Shown here: one piece after another, positions 42,206 through 51,392 of the stretch
How positions within the stretch are numbered: the first letter of the stretch is position 1
Layout of the letters: every line of letters begins with the position of its first letter
Assembly (NCBI GenBank): GCA_018240895.1
Contig: JAFEEX010000018.1
Coordinates: 1 to 64,000, forward strand
Reading direction: 5' to 3'
Source of the DNA: Pseudomonadota bacterium
Lineage (GTDB): Bacteria; Pseudomonadota; Alphaproteobacteria; Sphingomonadales; Sphingomonadaceae
Length of the DNA stretch: 64,000 bases
Made by a program: the position numbers and the translations under genes
Notes under the pieces: model-generated
The model's input: only the letters and a program-made list of their open reading frames with translations
The model's database searches: none
What the model was told of the DNA's origin: nothing

Positions 42206-43842
42206 CACACCTTCTCCTCAACCATCAGCGCGCCATAGGCGGGCAGCGCTTCACCCGGCGTCGCGCCGTTTACGGCCACCAGCACGCGGCCCTTTACCAC
42301 AAGTCCGTTCGGCCAGGCCTGTTCCCGGCCAGAAAGGTTAAACAGGCACAGCACCGCCTGCCCTTCAGCCTGACGGCGCGCGACCAGCAAGGCATCGCCG
42401 GCCTCCAGCACTTCAAAACCGCCCAGTCGCAGCGCCGGATTGGCACGGCGCAGCGCGACAAGATCGCGCGTCAGGTTCAGCAGCGATGCGGGATCATCCG
42501 CTTGGCGGTCTGCGGCGCGGTCCAGATTTTCCGGCCCCAGCGGCAGCCACGGCTGGCCAGTGGTAAAGCCGCCTTCCGGTGCCTGGGCCTGCCACGGCAT
42601 CGGAGTGCGGGCTCCATCGCGCGACAGGGTCAGCGGCCAGTTGGCGATCGCTTCGGGATCCTGCAGCAGATCGAACGGGATATCGACCTGGGTAAGCCCC
42701 AGTTCCTCCCCCTGATAGATGATCGGATTGCCGCGCAGCGCCACCAGCAGCAGCATCTTGATCCGGGCAAATGCCGGCCGGTCTTGCGGCGCGCACCACC
42801 GCGACAGGGCGCGCGGGGCATCGTGGTTTTCAAAGGCCCAGCTTGGCCACCCTTCCTGCGGGCGGGCGGGCCAATCGGCCTGGGCCGCCGCGACCAGTGC
42901 CGGGGTCAGCGCCTCTGCGTAAAGGAAGTCAAATCCATAGGCGCTGTTGAGCCGCGCGTTGCCGTGGGTGTAAAGATGCATTTCCCGCAGCGCGTCGGCC
43001 CCGCCAACCTCGGCCATGGTAAAGGCCGCGCCATACTCATCGGTAAGCGCGCGAATCCGCTCGATAAAAGCGGGAATCGCGGAATTTGACTGATTGTATT
43101 TGCGCAGCTGAAAATCAAACGGGCGCGTCCGCGGCAGGCCATCTTCAGGGGCGGGCGGATTATCCCGCAGGGCGGGATCGTGCATCGCGAAATTCAGGGC
43201 ATCAAGCCGGAAACCGTCCACCCCCCGGTCCAGCCAGAACCGCGCCACATCCAGCAGCGCATCCTGCACTGCGGGCAAATGGCAATTGAGCTGCGGCTGG
43301 CTGCCCAGGAAATTGTGCAGGTAATATTGCCCGCGCCGCGCATCCCAGGTCCAGGCCGGGCCGCCGAACACCGATTGCCAGTTGGATGGCGGCGATCCCT
43401 CTGGCTTGGGATCGGCCCAGACGTACCAGTCGGCCTTGGGATTGTCGCGGCTCTGGCGGCTTTCGGCAAACCACGGGTGCCGATCAGAGGTGTGGGCATA
43501 GACCTGATCGATCATCACCTTCAGGCCAAGCGCATGAGCCCGCGCCACCAGCGCATCAAAATCGGCCAGCGTGCCGAAGATGGGATCGACATCGCAATAG
43601 TCAGCAACATCGTATCCGAAATCGTTCATCGGCGACGTGAAGAACGGCGACAGCCAGATCGCATCCACCCCCAGCGCGGCAATATGATCAAGCCGCCGGG
43701 TAACCCCCGGAAGATCGCCGATCCCGTCACCGTTGGTGTCCAGAAAGCTGCGCGGATAGACCTGATAGATCACCGCGCCGCGCCACCACGGGCTGGTGCT
43801 GTGTGCCGGGCGGGCAGCGGAAACAGACGATTGGCGATTCAT
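42205..43842 (-). CDS. GH13 alpha-glucosidase, cytoplasmic
   Basis: A 545-residue alpha-glucosidase of the GH13_23-like or oligo-1,6-glucosidase type. No signal peptide is seen, so it is cytoplasmic and would cut maltose or maltooligosaccharides after uptake. Catalytic Asp214 lies in GFRLDALNF, Glu278 in MAEVGG and Asp341 in FENHDAPR. The N terminus has WWRGAVIYQVYPRSFLDTNGDGIGDL, the standard GH13 opening. The chosen ATG 43842 starts 17 nt past the upstream GH13 stop; no strong ribosome site precedes it. Confidence 0.93.
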   Translation of the reverse strand: MNRQSSVSAARPAHSTSPWWRGAVIYQVYPRSFLDTNGDGIGDLPGVTRRLDHIAALGVDAIWLSPFFTSPMNDFGYDVADYCDVDPIFGTLADFDALVARAHALGLKVMIDQVYAHTSDRHPWFAESRQSRDNPKADWYVWADPKPEGSPPSNWQSVFGGPAWTWDARRGQYYLHNFLGSQPQLNCHLPAVQDALLDVARFWLDRGVDGFRLDALNFAMHDPALRDNPPAPEDGLPRTRPFDFQLRKYNQSNSAIPAFIERIRALTDEYGAAFTMAEVGGADALREMHLYTHGNARLNSAYGFDFLYAEALTPALVAAAQADWPARPQEGWPSWAFENHDAPRALSRWCAPQDRPAFARIKMLLLVALRGNPIIYQGEELGLTQVDIPFDLLQDPEAIANWPLTLSRDGARTPMPWQAQAPEGGFTTGQPWLPLGPENLDRAADRQADDPASLLNLTRDLVALRRANPALRLGGFEVLEAGDALLVARRQAEGQAVLCLFNLSGREQAWPNGLVVKGRVLVAVNGATPGEALPAYGALMVEEKV

Positions 43843-43858
43843 GGGCTGGCTGGAACGA

Positions 43859-45664
43859 TCACTCTTTCGCCGCGCAGACGGCAAAACTCAGGGGAGGAAG
43901 GGTCATGGTCACGGTGCCGGGCGCCGCGGCCGCAGACGGGCACTGCCCGGCCAGCGCGGTGAAGGCAAGACTGGCCGGATCGACTGCAATGCTATGCGTC
44001 AGCGCGGCGGTTGAGGTGTTGAAGGCCAGCAGCACCTCTCGCCCGGTGGCCGGATCGAAACGGGAAACGGCAAACAGGCCGGGCTTGTCGGATACGGCGC
44101 GGACCGTGCTGGCCCCATCGGTCAGCGCCGGGGTGGCGCGGCGTATCCGCGAAAGTTCGGCAATCAGCCGGTACAGCGGATGCGCCGGGTTGAAACTGGC
44201 CTGCGCGGTGGTTGATGATGTTCCAACCAGCGCCTCGTCATTGTATTCGGGCACCTTGCTGGCGAACATATCCTGCCGGGCAAGCTGATCGCCGCCATGC
44301 CCAGCAAAGCCCTGCTCATCCCCGTAATAGATCACCGGCACCCCGCGCATGGTCAGCATCAGGGCATGGCCCAGCTTGTCGCGCGCCAGCAGTTCATCAG
44401 CGCCGATCCCCGGGTTGGCCTGCTTGAGGAACATCGCGAAACGCCCGGCATCGTGATTGCCCAGGAAGGTTGGCAGGCGGTTGGCGGCTCGCTTGCCCCC
44501 TTCATACAGCACATCATCATCCAGCAGGCGGGCCAGTTCCTCAGTCCCGGTCTTGCCGCTTGAAGCATCGATCGCGGCGCGCATGAAGGCAAAATCCAGC
44601 ACGGCGGGAAGCCCGGCGTTACGGGTCCAGCTTGCCAGCAGCGCCGGATCGAAATCCCCGGTCGCCACCTCGCCAAAGATGTGGAAGTTGGGGATGCCGC
44701 GCGCCTTGGCCCGCGCCAGCATGGCGGGCACGAAGGCGCGCCAGAATTCGGGATTGACGTGCTTGGCCGTATCGATGCGGAAGCCGTCAACGCCATAGCG
44801 ATCAATCCAGTCGCCATAGATTTCAATCATCCCGGCAACCACACGGGGGTTTTCGGTGGCGATGTCGTCCAGCCCAACGAAATCGCCATAGAGCGCGCTT
44901 TCGCCCTTCCAGTTCGAATTGCCGCGGTTGTGATACCAGATCGGATCGTTGAGCCAGGCCGGCGTCTTGGCCTTTTCCTCACCCCTGGGCACATACGGCG
45001 TATAGGCGAACGAGGGATCGGTCATCTTCGCCCAGTTGGCGGGCGAGGGATCGGCATCGCCGGCAAAGCCCGGATTGATCGCCGCGCCGCCCGGTCCGCC
45101 CCGGCGCGAGAACGGATAGTCGGCCTTGGAACGGTAGGAATAATCGCCGCCCTCGCGGTACTGGATCACATCGGCGGTGTGGTTGACCACGATGTCCATA
45201 TAGACCTTGATCCCGCGCGCATGGGCAGCATCGACAAAGGCCTTGAACTCGGCATTGGTGCCGAAATGCGGATCGACCGAGGTGAAATCGGTAATCCAAT
45301 ACCCGTGATAGCCCGCGCTTTCATCACCCTTCGGCCCCTGCACCGGCTTGTTCCGAAAGATCGGCGCAAACCAGATCGTCGTCGCGCCCAGCCCCTGGAT
45401 GTAATCAAGCCGCTGCGTCAGCCCCTTGAGATCGCCGCCATGATAAAAACCCTTGGCCGATGGATCAAACCCGGTCTTCAACCGATCGCCCTTGATCCCG
45501 CCCGTGTCGTTCTTCGGATCGCCGTTCTCAAACCGGTCAGGCAGAACGAAATAGACCACCTCCTGTTCGGGCGTGCGGGCGCGGTAATCCTGCGCCTGCG
45601 GAATGGGCTGAGCCTGAGCAGCACAGGCCAGTAACGGCGCGAGCAAGGCGAGGGAAAAACGCAT
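43859..45664 (-). CDS. GH13 alpha-amylase family enzyme, exported
   Basis: A 601-residue enzyme with signal peptide MRFSLALLAPLLACAAQA, so periplasmic or surface-bound. The catalytic triad is Asp298 (GFRIDTAKH), Glu332 (FGEVATG) and Asp405 (LGNHDAGRF). VYFVLPDRFENGDPKNDTGG opens the barrel and FYHGGDLKGL follows, as in neopullulanase or cyclomaltodextrinase relatives such as SusA. It would cleave imported starch fragments to shorter maltooligosaccharides. Its ATG overlaps the halogenase 3 stop by one base. Exact specificity is not readable. Confidence 0.92.
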   Translation of the reverse strand: MRFSLALLAPLLACAAQAQPIPQAQDYRARTPEQEVVYFVLPDRFENGDPKNDTGGIKGDRLKTGFDPSAKGFYHGGDLKGLTQRLDYIQGLGATTIWFAPIFRNKPVQGPKGDESAGYHGYWITDFTSVDPHFGTNAEFKAFVDAAHARGIKVYMDIVVNHTADVIQYREGGDYSYRSKADYPFSRRGGPGGAAINPGFAGDADPSPANWAKMTDPSFAYTPYVPRGEEKAKTPAWLNDPIWYHNRGNSNWKGESALYGDFVGLDDIATENPRVVAGMIEIYGDWIDRYGVDGFRIDTAKHVNPEFWRAFVPAMLARAKARGIPNFHIFGEVATGDFDPALLASWTRNAGLPAVLDFAFMRAAIDASSGKTGTEELARLLDDDVLYEGGKRAANRLPTFLGNHDAGRFAMFLKQANPGIGADELLARDKLGHALMLTMRGVPVIYYGDEQGFAGHGGDQLARQDMFASKVPEYNDEALVGTSSTTAQASFNPAHPLYRLIAELSRIRRATPALTDGASTVRAVSDKPGLFAVSRFDPATGREVLLAFNTSTAALTHSIAVDPASLAFTALAGQCPSAAAAPGTVTMTLPPLSFAVCAAKE

Positions 45665-47190
45665 CAGGCAGCTCCCTGGTCGGGGTGACCAGACAATTGG
45701 GCAACAAAGTCGGCGTGCTTAGGCAATGAGTCCGCTCTGGCTTGATAGGCCCTGCTTAGACTGTCCAGAAACGGTCCAATATCCTGCGCGGGGACGTTAT
45801 CCGCCAGCGGCGACCATCCCTGCGGCACAATGCCTTGACCGATCATCACCTGCCCCCAGCTATCATCCAGAAACAGTTCGTCGTCTTCACGCATGAACAG
45901 CCCGGCTTCGCGAAACAGAGCGATCTTGTCCGCCAGCGTCGCGGGAAGCTGCATGGACCGGCAGTGATCCCAGAATGGTTCCCCTACCCGCTGGTTGGCG
46001 GCGTAGTGCAGGACGATGAAGTCCCGGACTCTTTCCCATTCGGCAACTGACAGCCGGTTGAACGTTGACCGTGCCGTTTCCAGGTCACCCAGATCACGCG
46101 GCAACAGATTCAGCAGCCGTCCGATACCAGACTGGACCAGATGGATGCTGGTCGATTCAAGCGGTTCCATGAACCCCGCGGAGAGTCCAAGCGCCACGCA
46201 GTTGTGCGACCAGTATTCACGGCGATGGCCTGCGCCAAACCGGATTGGCCGCGGGTCGGCCAGCGGTTCGCCGTCGACATTGGCAAGCAGGATCGCGCTC
46301 GCCTCGTCAACCGACATGAATGACGAACAGAATACGTGGCCGTTGCCCGTGCGGTGCTGCAGCGGAATACGCCACTGCCAGCCCGCCTTGTGGGCGATTG
46401 ATTGGGTGTAGGGACGAAAATGGCGGCCAGAGGCCGTCGGCATGGCCAGCGCGGTGTCGCATGGCAACCAATTGGTCCAGTCGGTGTGGGGCACATCCAG
46501 CGTGTCGCCCAACAGCAGGCTACGAAAGCCCGTGCAGTCGATGAAGAAGTTTCCGGCAACGCGGCGCTCGCCCTCAAGGCGAAGCGTGGTAATGTCCCCG
46601 TTCAAACCATCGCGCTCTACCCCGACAATCCGTCCTTCAACGCGGCTTACCCCGCGTTCAGTGGCATAGTCGCGCAGCATCTGCGCAAACAGCGTCGCGT
46701 CGAGGTGATAGGCATAAGCCAGATCCGCACCTGCCAGACCCTGTGGTTGGGCAAAGGCAAAACGGTTCTGGCGCGCCGCAGCAATATTGAAACTGTAGTC
46801 GCCAAAATCACCTGCGACGCCCAGCGCCCGCCCGCGCAGCCACAACTGTCGGAACGGGATCAGCCCCACCCCGCGTCCGACGGTGCCGAAACTGTGAATG
46901 TAGCTTTCACCCGGGCGCAGCCAGTCAGCAAATTCAATGCCCAGCTTGAAACTGGCATTGGTGCGGCGCAGGAACTCCGTCTGATCCAGCCCCAACCCAA
47001 TCAGCAGATTGTGAATCTGCGGAATGGTCGCTTCGCCGACACCAACCGTGCCAATCTCATCGGATTCGACAAGGGTGATTGAGGCGCAGTCGCCAAGGAA
47101 CCGCGCCAGGATTGCGGCAGCAATCCACCCTGCGGTCCCCCCACCGGCAATCACGAACTCCAGGCGCGACTCTTCGCTCATGACAGTCAT
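45664..47190 (-). CDS. flavin-dependent halogenase, copy 3
   Basis: A 508-residue halogenase closely similar in its motifs to copy 1. FAD site VIAGGGTAGW, Lys82 in ASFKLGIEFADW, WQWRIP at 271-276 and Glu345 in FMEPLESTS are intact. The GNGHVFCSSF and WLPCDTALAMPT blocks also match copy 1. ATG 47190 has AAGGGGC upstream; an in-frame ATG at 47181 would give a shorter N terminus. It is the second gene of the maltodextrin operon, right after the TonB receptor. The role there is unknown: it may act on an aromatic compound, or serve another oxidative task. Confidence 0.9.
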   Translation of the reverse strand: MTVMSEESRLEFVIAGGGTAGWIAAAILARFLGDCASITLVESDEIGTVGVGEATIPQIHNLLIGLGLDQTEFLRRTNASFKLGIEFADWLRPGESYIHSFGTVGRGVGLIPFRQLWLRGRALGVAGDFGDYSFNIAAARQNRFAFAQPQGLAGADLAYAYHLDATLFAQMLRDYATERGVSRVEGRIVGVERDGLNGDITTLRLEGERRVAGNFFIDCTGFRSLLLGDTLDVPHTDWTNWLPCDTALAMPTASGRHFRPYTQSIAHKAGWQWRIPLQHRTGNGHVFCSSFMSVDEASAILLANVDGEPLADPRPIRFGAGHRREYWSHNCVALGLSAGFMEPLESTSIHLVQSGIGRLLNLLPRDLGDLETARSTFNRLSVAEWERVRDFIVLHYAANQRVGEPFWDHCRSMQLPATLADKIALFREAGLFMREDDELFLDDSWGQVMIGQGIVPQGWSPLADNVPAQDIGPFLDSLSRAYQARADSLPKHADFVAQLSGHPDQGAA

Positions 47191-47209
47191 GCCCCTTGAG
47201 AACGGGAAA

Positions 47210-47238
47210 CGGTTCCGCCGGTCATACCGACGGAACCG
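47210..47238 (-). promoter_or_regulatory. 13-bp hairpin after TonB receptor 2, possible attenuator
   Basis: GGTTCCGCCGGT at 47211-47222 pairs with ACCGACGGAACC at 47226-47237 (one G-U), closed by a further C-G pair, with a loop of only 3 nt (CAT). It lies between the receptor stop (47248) and the halogenase 3 start (47190) in one operon. It could limit read-through or protect the receptor mRNA end. Only a short TTT follows, so it is not a full intrinsic terminator. Confidence 0.55.
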
Positions 47239-47247
47239 CCTATGTCA

Positions 47248-49956
47248 TCAGAACTTGTAGGTGAAGCCCGCAAGGAAACGGCGGCCATAGGTCTGGTACT
47301 TGAGCCAGGCGTCCGGCACGGCCGCCCCATTGATCTGAGCCAGAGTCGCCTGGCGCTCGTCAGTCAGGTTCTGGCCCTGCAGGAACAAGGACAGCCCCTG
47401 AAGCGCAGATCCCTTCGGGAAGTCATAACCGATCTGAGCGTCGTAGACAGTCTCAGACAGGACCGCCTGACGATCAAGGCCACCACTGAACAGCGAGAAA
47501 TCGCCCAGGAAGCCGGAGCGATACCGCATCGATCCGCGCACGCTGAAGCCGTGGTCTTCATAGAACGCGGTAAGGTTGCCGACGTACTTCGAATAACCCG
47601 GAATGACTGTTGCCTTGCCTGCCGAATCGAAAGCCTTGGTTTCGGTGTAGCCGATACCGCCGGTGATACCGAAGCCGCTCAACGCCGACGTGAACACGTC
47701 AAACGGCAGAGTACCAGCCAGTTCGCCGCCGATAATCCATCCACCCTTGGTATTGACGGGTCCGCTGAAGACGCCGATCGGCGTGCTTGGCACAATACCG
47801 GCGGGAACAGGATAACCAGAATAATTATAGTTCAAATCTATCCCGTTCGGATCAATATAATCCACCAAGTGCTTGTAGTATAGCTGCGCCGCGATGTAAC
47901 CCTTGTTTCCAAAGTACTTTTCAACCGAAAGGTCCAATGCCACGGCCTTATACGGGCGCAGTTTCGGATTTCCGCCACCACCGGTGTAGATAGGAGGTGT
48001 GTAGGCAATATTTGCAGAGAATCCAACAGTATTGTTCATATCAGGCAGGCGCGGACGCATCATTTGTTCCGATGCAGCCAGGCGGATCACCATGTCATTC
48101 GGTGTACGAATGTTCAGGTTGGCGCTAGGCAGGATCATCCAGTACTTGTCAGTCAGCGTTCCGTTGACCGCCCCGTATGAATTGACCGCAGTGTGAACGG
48201 CAGTAACGCCGAAATTGCCCGTCAGCGTATTGCCGTTGCCAAGATCCTTGTCGAGCGTGGCCATGGCATAGGGCGACCAGACATCTTCACTGATCCGATA
48301 GGCTTGCGAAGCACCATAGGGGTTCGCTTGGTAGAGGAGCACACCTGCCGGGACCAGAGTGCGCGGATCGTAGGACAGGAGCGGTCCGAAACCCCGGCTC
48401 AGATTTACCGAAGTCAGTAGCAGATTGCTGGGAACGACGACGCCATCAGCCCCGCCCGGCGGTACCAGGAACGCCTCATCCTGCGTCAGATGCTTCTTGC
48501 GATAGGTGTGATCCACCCCGACCTTCACTGCCTTGATGAAACCGCCGATATCCTTTTCGATTTCGGCACGGATCTCCTTCAGGTCATCGCGGCTCTTGCG
48601 GATCTTGTCATAGCCGGCCTGGTTGGTTGATCCTGACCAGCCTTGGACGTCCGTCAGAACCAGTGCCGGGTTGGCACCGTTGAAATTGCTGGTGAACAGC
48701 AGTGCATTGCTACCGGTAAGCGTCGAGCTGAAGGTTCCGCCCGGCGTGGACAGATTGCGCCCCAAACCCGCCGTGGTTTCCAGGCGATCCTGCCACCGAT
48801 CGGTGCGGGACCAGCTCACATCAAGGATTGCGCGAGTGCCGGCGTCGTTATCCCACTTGAGATTGCCACCGAACGAATAGGTGTTGTTCTTGTTGTCGGT
48901 TGCGTAATTTTCGACGATCGGGCGGCCGGTCCACGTGGCAGCGGTGATAATGCCGATAGGATAGACGTTGCCACCAATGGCATAGCTGTTAACGGTGCCG
49001 GGCGTAAAGCTGGTGACGGTCGATCCACAGCACAGGATCGGCATTTCGAAGCCCTTCTGGTCAAGCTTCTCATTGAAATGCGAATAAAAACCATCAACGG
49101 TAAAAGTCAGCTGATCGCTGAACTTTGCCTGAAAAGTGCCATTGAGACCAAGGCGCTTCAGGCGTGACGATTCTTCCCAAGTCTTAACGCCGCTGATGCC
49201 GTACTGATTGGTGCCATAGCTGCCATAGCCCCAAGCGTTCCAGTCGTGAGTCTGATAAGGCTCGTCCGAATAAGCGGCAGAAAGGGCGATGCCCATCGTG
49301 TCATTCGCAAACTGGTCAACATAGGTACCATAGACGCGGTACCCCTTGTTCGTCGCAGTCGGGATAACCCGCTGATCAACAACGGTGCCGCGGGCACCAA
49401 CAGCCACAACACGCTTGCCCAGGTCAAGCGGACGGATTGTACGCATATTGATTGAGCCGACAAGCCCGCCAGCCGTGTGATCAGCCTGTGCGGTCTTGTA
49501 GATGTCAACACCGGCAAGAATTTCCGAGGGGAATTGGTCGAATTCCACCGCGCGGCTGTCATTGGTGGTGGTCTGCTCGCGGCCATTCAGCGTGGTGGTC
49601 GAAAAGTCCGGCCCAAAGCCGCGGATCGAGATGATGTTGGCGCGCCCATTGCTGCGCTGGGCGGCGATGCCCGGCAGACGGGCGATCGATTCGCCGATCG
49701 AATTGTCCGGCAGCTTGCCAATGTCTTCGGCACTGACCGACTCTACCACCGCTTCGGTACGCTTCTTGACCGAGGTTGCGCTCTGCAGCGCGGCGCGGAA
49801 ACCGGTAACGACGATTTCGCCGCTATCGGCACCGGTATCGCTGGCGGCGGGGGCTGCGTCCTGCGCCCAGGCGGCGACCGGAAGCGCGAAAGCGGAAACT
49901 GTCAGGGCGATGGCGGATGCGCCAAGGTGGCCACGAAGACGAGTGCGAAGTGCCAA
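47248..49956 (-). CDS. TonB-dependent outer-membrane receptor, carbohydrate locus 2 (probable maltodextrin)
   Basis: A 902-residue receptor and first gene of the locus 2 operon. The start is TTG 49956, with GGGAGAC seven bases upstream, followed by signal peptide AIALTVSAFALPVAAWAQ. EIVVTGFR is the likely TonB box, and TEAVVESVSAEDIGKLPDNSIGESIARLPGI begins the plug. The barrel ends RFLAGFTYKF. Ligand inferred from the GH13/GH97 genes: maltodextrin or starch fragments, as for MalA-type receptors of Caulobacter. A short AT-rich stretch (one 60-base line about 33% GC) lies near 47821, in the barrel-coding part. Confidence 0.93.
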   Translation of the reverse strand: MALRTRLRGHLGASAIALTVSAFALPVAAWAQDAAPAASDTGADSGEIVVTGFRAALQSATSVKKRTEAVVESVSAEDIGKLPDNSIGESIARLPGIAAQRSNGRANIISIRGFGPDFSTTTLNGREQTTTNDSRAVEFDQFPSEILAGVDIYKTAQADHTAGGLVGSINMRTIRPLDLGKRVVAVGARGTVVDQRVIPTATNKGYRVYGTYVDQFANDTMGIALSAAYSDEPYQTHDWNAWGYGSYGTNQYGISGVKTWEESSRLKRLGLNGTFQAKFSDQLTFTVDGFYSHFNEKLDQKGFEMPILCCGSTVTSFTPGTVNSYAIGGNVYPIGIITAATWTGRPIVENYATDNKNNTYSFGGNLKWDNDAGTRAILDVSWSRTDRWQDRLETTAGLGRNLSTPGGTFSSTLTGSNALLFTSNFNGANPALVLTDVQGWSGSTNQAGYDKIRKSRDDLKEIRAEIEKDIGGFIKAVKVGVDHTYRKKHLTQDEAFLVPPGGADGVVVPSNLLLTSVNLSRGFGPLLSYDPRTLVPAGVLLYQANPYGASQAYRISEDVWSPYAMATLDKDLGNGNTLTGNFGVTAVHTAVNSYGAVNGTLTDKYWMILPSANLNIRTPNDMVIRLAASEQMMRPRLPDMNNTVGFSANIAYTPPIYTGGGGNPKLRPYKAVALDLSVEKYFGNKGYIAAQLYYKHLVDYIDPNGIDLNYNYSGYPVPAGIVPSTPIGVFSGPVNTKGGWIIGGELAGTLPFDVFTSALSGFGITGGIGYTETKAFDSAGKATVIPGYSKYVGNLTAFYEDHGFSVRGSMRYRSGFLGDFSLFSGGLDRQAVLSETVYDAQIGYDFPKGSALQGLSLFLQGQNLTDERQATLAQINGAAVPDAWLKYQTYGRRFLAGFTYKF

Positions 49957-50093
49957 AGGATGTCTCCCAAAACCTTGCCGGCAAACAGGGGCCCCGGCGA
50001 TCAGCCCTGAAACTGGAACCGGGGCAATTTTTCATGAATTGGCCCCACGGGCTGCGGCTGTACGTCCGGGCCGGGACGGTCCGATAGAAGGCA

Positions 50094-50105
50094 TACGTAT
50101 ACGCA
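50094..50105. promoter_or_regulatory. candidate operator A for the locus 2 LacI regulator
   Basis: TACGTATACGCA, a 12-bp near-palindrome (10 of 12 symmetric), lies in the 299-bp divergent region between receptor 2 and its LacI gene. A close copy lies before the permease at 51326. Including flanks, GCATACG-x-ATACG is shared in 12 of 13 positions. The rest of this 299-bp region shows no gene. Confidence 0.6.
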
Positions 50106-50255
50106 TATTATGCAGGCGGCCCGGGTGTGGCCGTAGTGCAACGCCCCGGCAGCAGCCTGCATCATGCGGAGCCGGGCCGCATTGTGAACGATTGCAGCCG
50201 GTGCCGCGCGGGCCTAGGGAAATGGCAGCGCCTGCCAAAGGCGCGGGGAGCGGCC

Positions 50256-51290
50256 ATGGGGCGCATTCGGTCTAACAAGCCAACCAGCTTTGACATTGCC
50301 TATCTGGCGGGCGTGTCACAGCCCACTGTCAGCCGCGCGCTGCGCGGATCGCGCGCGGTAAGCCTGGCGACCCGGCAACGGATCGAGGCGATTGCGCAGG
50401 AACTGAACTACTCGGTTGACAAGAACGCCTCATCCCTGCGCTCACAGCGGTCCAACACCATCGCGCTGCTGTTCTTTGAGGAACAGGCCCCGGAAGAATC
50501 GAAGATCAACCCGTTTTTCCTGGCGATGCTGGGGTCAATCACCCGCGCCTGTGCCAACCGCGGGTTCGATCTGCTGATCTCGTTCCAGAAGATGGAGGAT
50601 GACTGGCACACCCGTTATCAGGACAGCCACCGGGCCGACGGGCTGATCCTGCTGGGCTATGGCGACTATACCCTTTACAAGAGCCGGCTGGAAACACTGG
50701 TTGGCGCAGGCACTGATTTCGTCCGCTGGGGATCGGTGGGTGCCGATACCATTGGCGCCACGGTGGGATCAGACAATTTCGGTGCAGGCCGCGCTGCGGG
50801 GGAGCATCTGCTGTCGCTGGGCCGGCGGCGGATTGCCTTTATTGGCCAGGCTGACGAGCACTATCCCGAATTCGCCGATCGCTATCGCGGGCTGTGCGCC
50901 GCGCTGGAAGCCGCCGGGATCGATCCCGATCCGGCCCTGCTGCGCGGCGGGGTGAGCATTGAGGAGGATGGCCGCGCGGCGGCACAAGATCTGCTGACAG
51001 CGGGAACCGGTTTTGACGCGATCTTCGCGGCCAGCGATCTGATAGCCATCGGCGCGATGCGGGCGCTTTCGGCAGCGGGACTGCGCATCCCCCATGACGT
51101 GGCGATCATGGGGTTTGATGATCAGCCCGCCGCCAGCATGACCAACCCGCCCCTGACCACCGTGATGCAGGATTTGAAAGGCGCGGGCGAGCTGCTGGTC
51201 GAAACCCTGCTGGCCCGGATTGAGGACCGCCCGGTTCCCGATGCGGTAATCCCGGCCCGCCTGATAGCAAGGCAAAGCACAACCGGCTGA
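50256..51290 (+). CDS. LacI family transcriptional regulator, locus 2
   Basis: A 344-residue regulator; ATG 50256 has GGGGAG five bases upstream. The HTH is TSFDIAYLAGVSQPTVSRALRGSRAV, and the hinge-like SVDKNASSLRSQRSN follows. The sensor domain holds IALLFFEEQ, RADGLILLGYGDY, IAFIGQADEHYPEFADR and IMGFDDQPAASMTNPPLTTV. It is divergent from the receptor operon and just upstream of the permease, so it is the natural regulator of locus 2. The effector is probably a maltooligosaccharide. It is of the MalR/SalR general type. Confidence 0.88.
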   Translation: MGRIRSNKPTSFDIAYLAGVSQPTVSRALRGSRAVSLATRQRIEAIAQELNYSVDKNASSLRSQRSNTIALLFFEEQAPEESKINPFFLAMLGSITRACANRGFDLLISFQKMEDDWHTRYQDSHRADGLILLGYGDYTLYKSRLETLVGAGTDFVRWGSVGADTIGATVGSDNFGAGRAAGEHLLSLGRRRIAFIGQADEHYPEFADRYRGLCAALEAAGIDPDPALLRGGVSIEEDGRAAAQDLLTAGTGFDAIFAASDLIAIGAMRALSAAGLRIPHDVAIMGFDDQPAASMTNPPLTTVMQDLKGAGELLVETLLARIEDRPVPDAVIPARLIARQSTTG

Positions 51291-51325
51291 AGCAGGCCGG
51301 CGCATTCCGCCGCCAAGCTTGGCGC

Positions 51326-51337
51326 TACGTATTCGTA
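51326..51337. promoter_or_regulatory. candidate operator B for the locus 2 LacI regulator
   Basis: TACGTATTCGTA is a near-palindrome (10 of 12) between the LacI stop and the permease start, 56-67 bp before its ATG. Its reverse complement aligns with operator A at 50094. The presence of both before the two import genes supports one regulon. Confidence 0.6.
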
Positions 51338-51392
51338 TGCGTCTATTGTGACGCGGGCCAAGCCGTGCCAGCCCGGCCACAAGGGAATTGGG

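Noticed and set aside
28946..47190. Secondary-metabolite biosynthetic cluster built around the halogenases
   Set aside because: No NRPS, PKS, chorismate or tryptophan-modifying gene is in the window; neighbours are sugar receptors, glycosidases and permeases.
32549..49956. SusD-like surface glycan-binding lipoproteins beside the receptors
   Set aside because: Every gene next to the two receptors is assigned to other families, and no SusD-type protein is seen.
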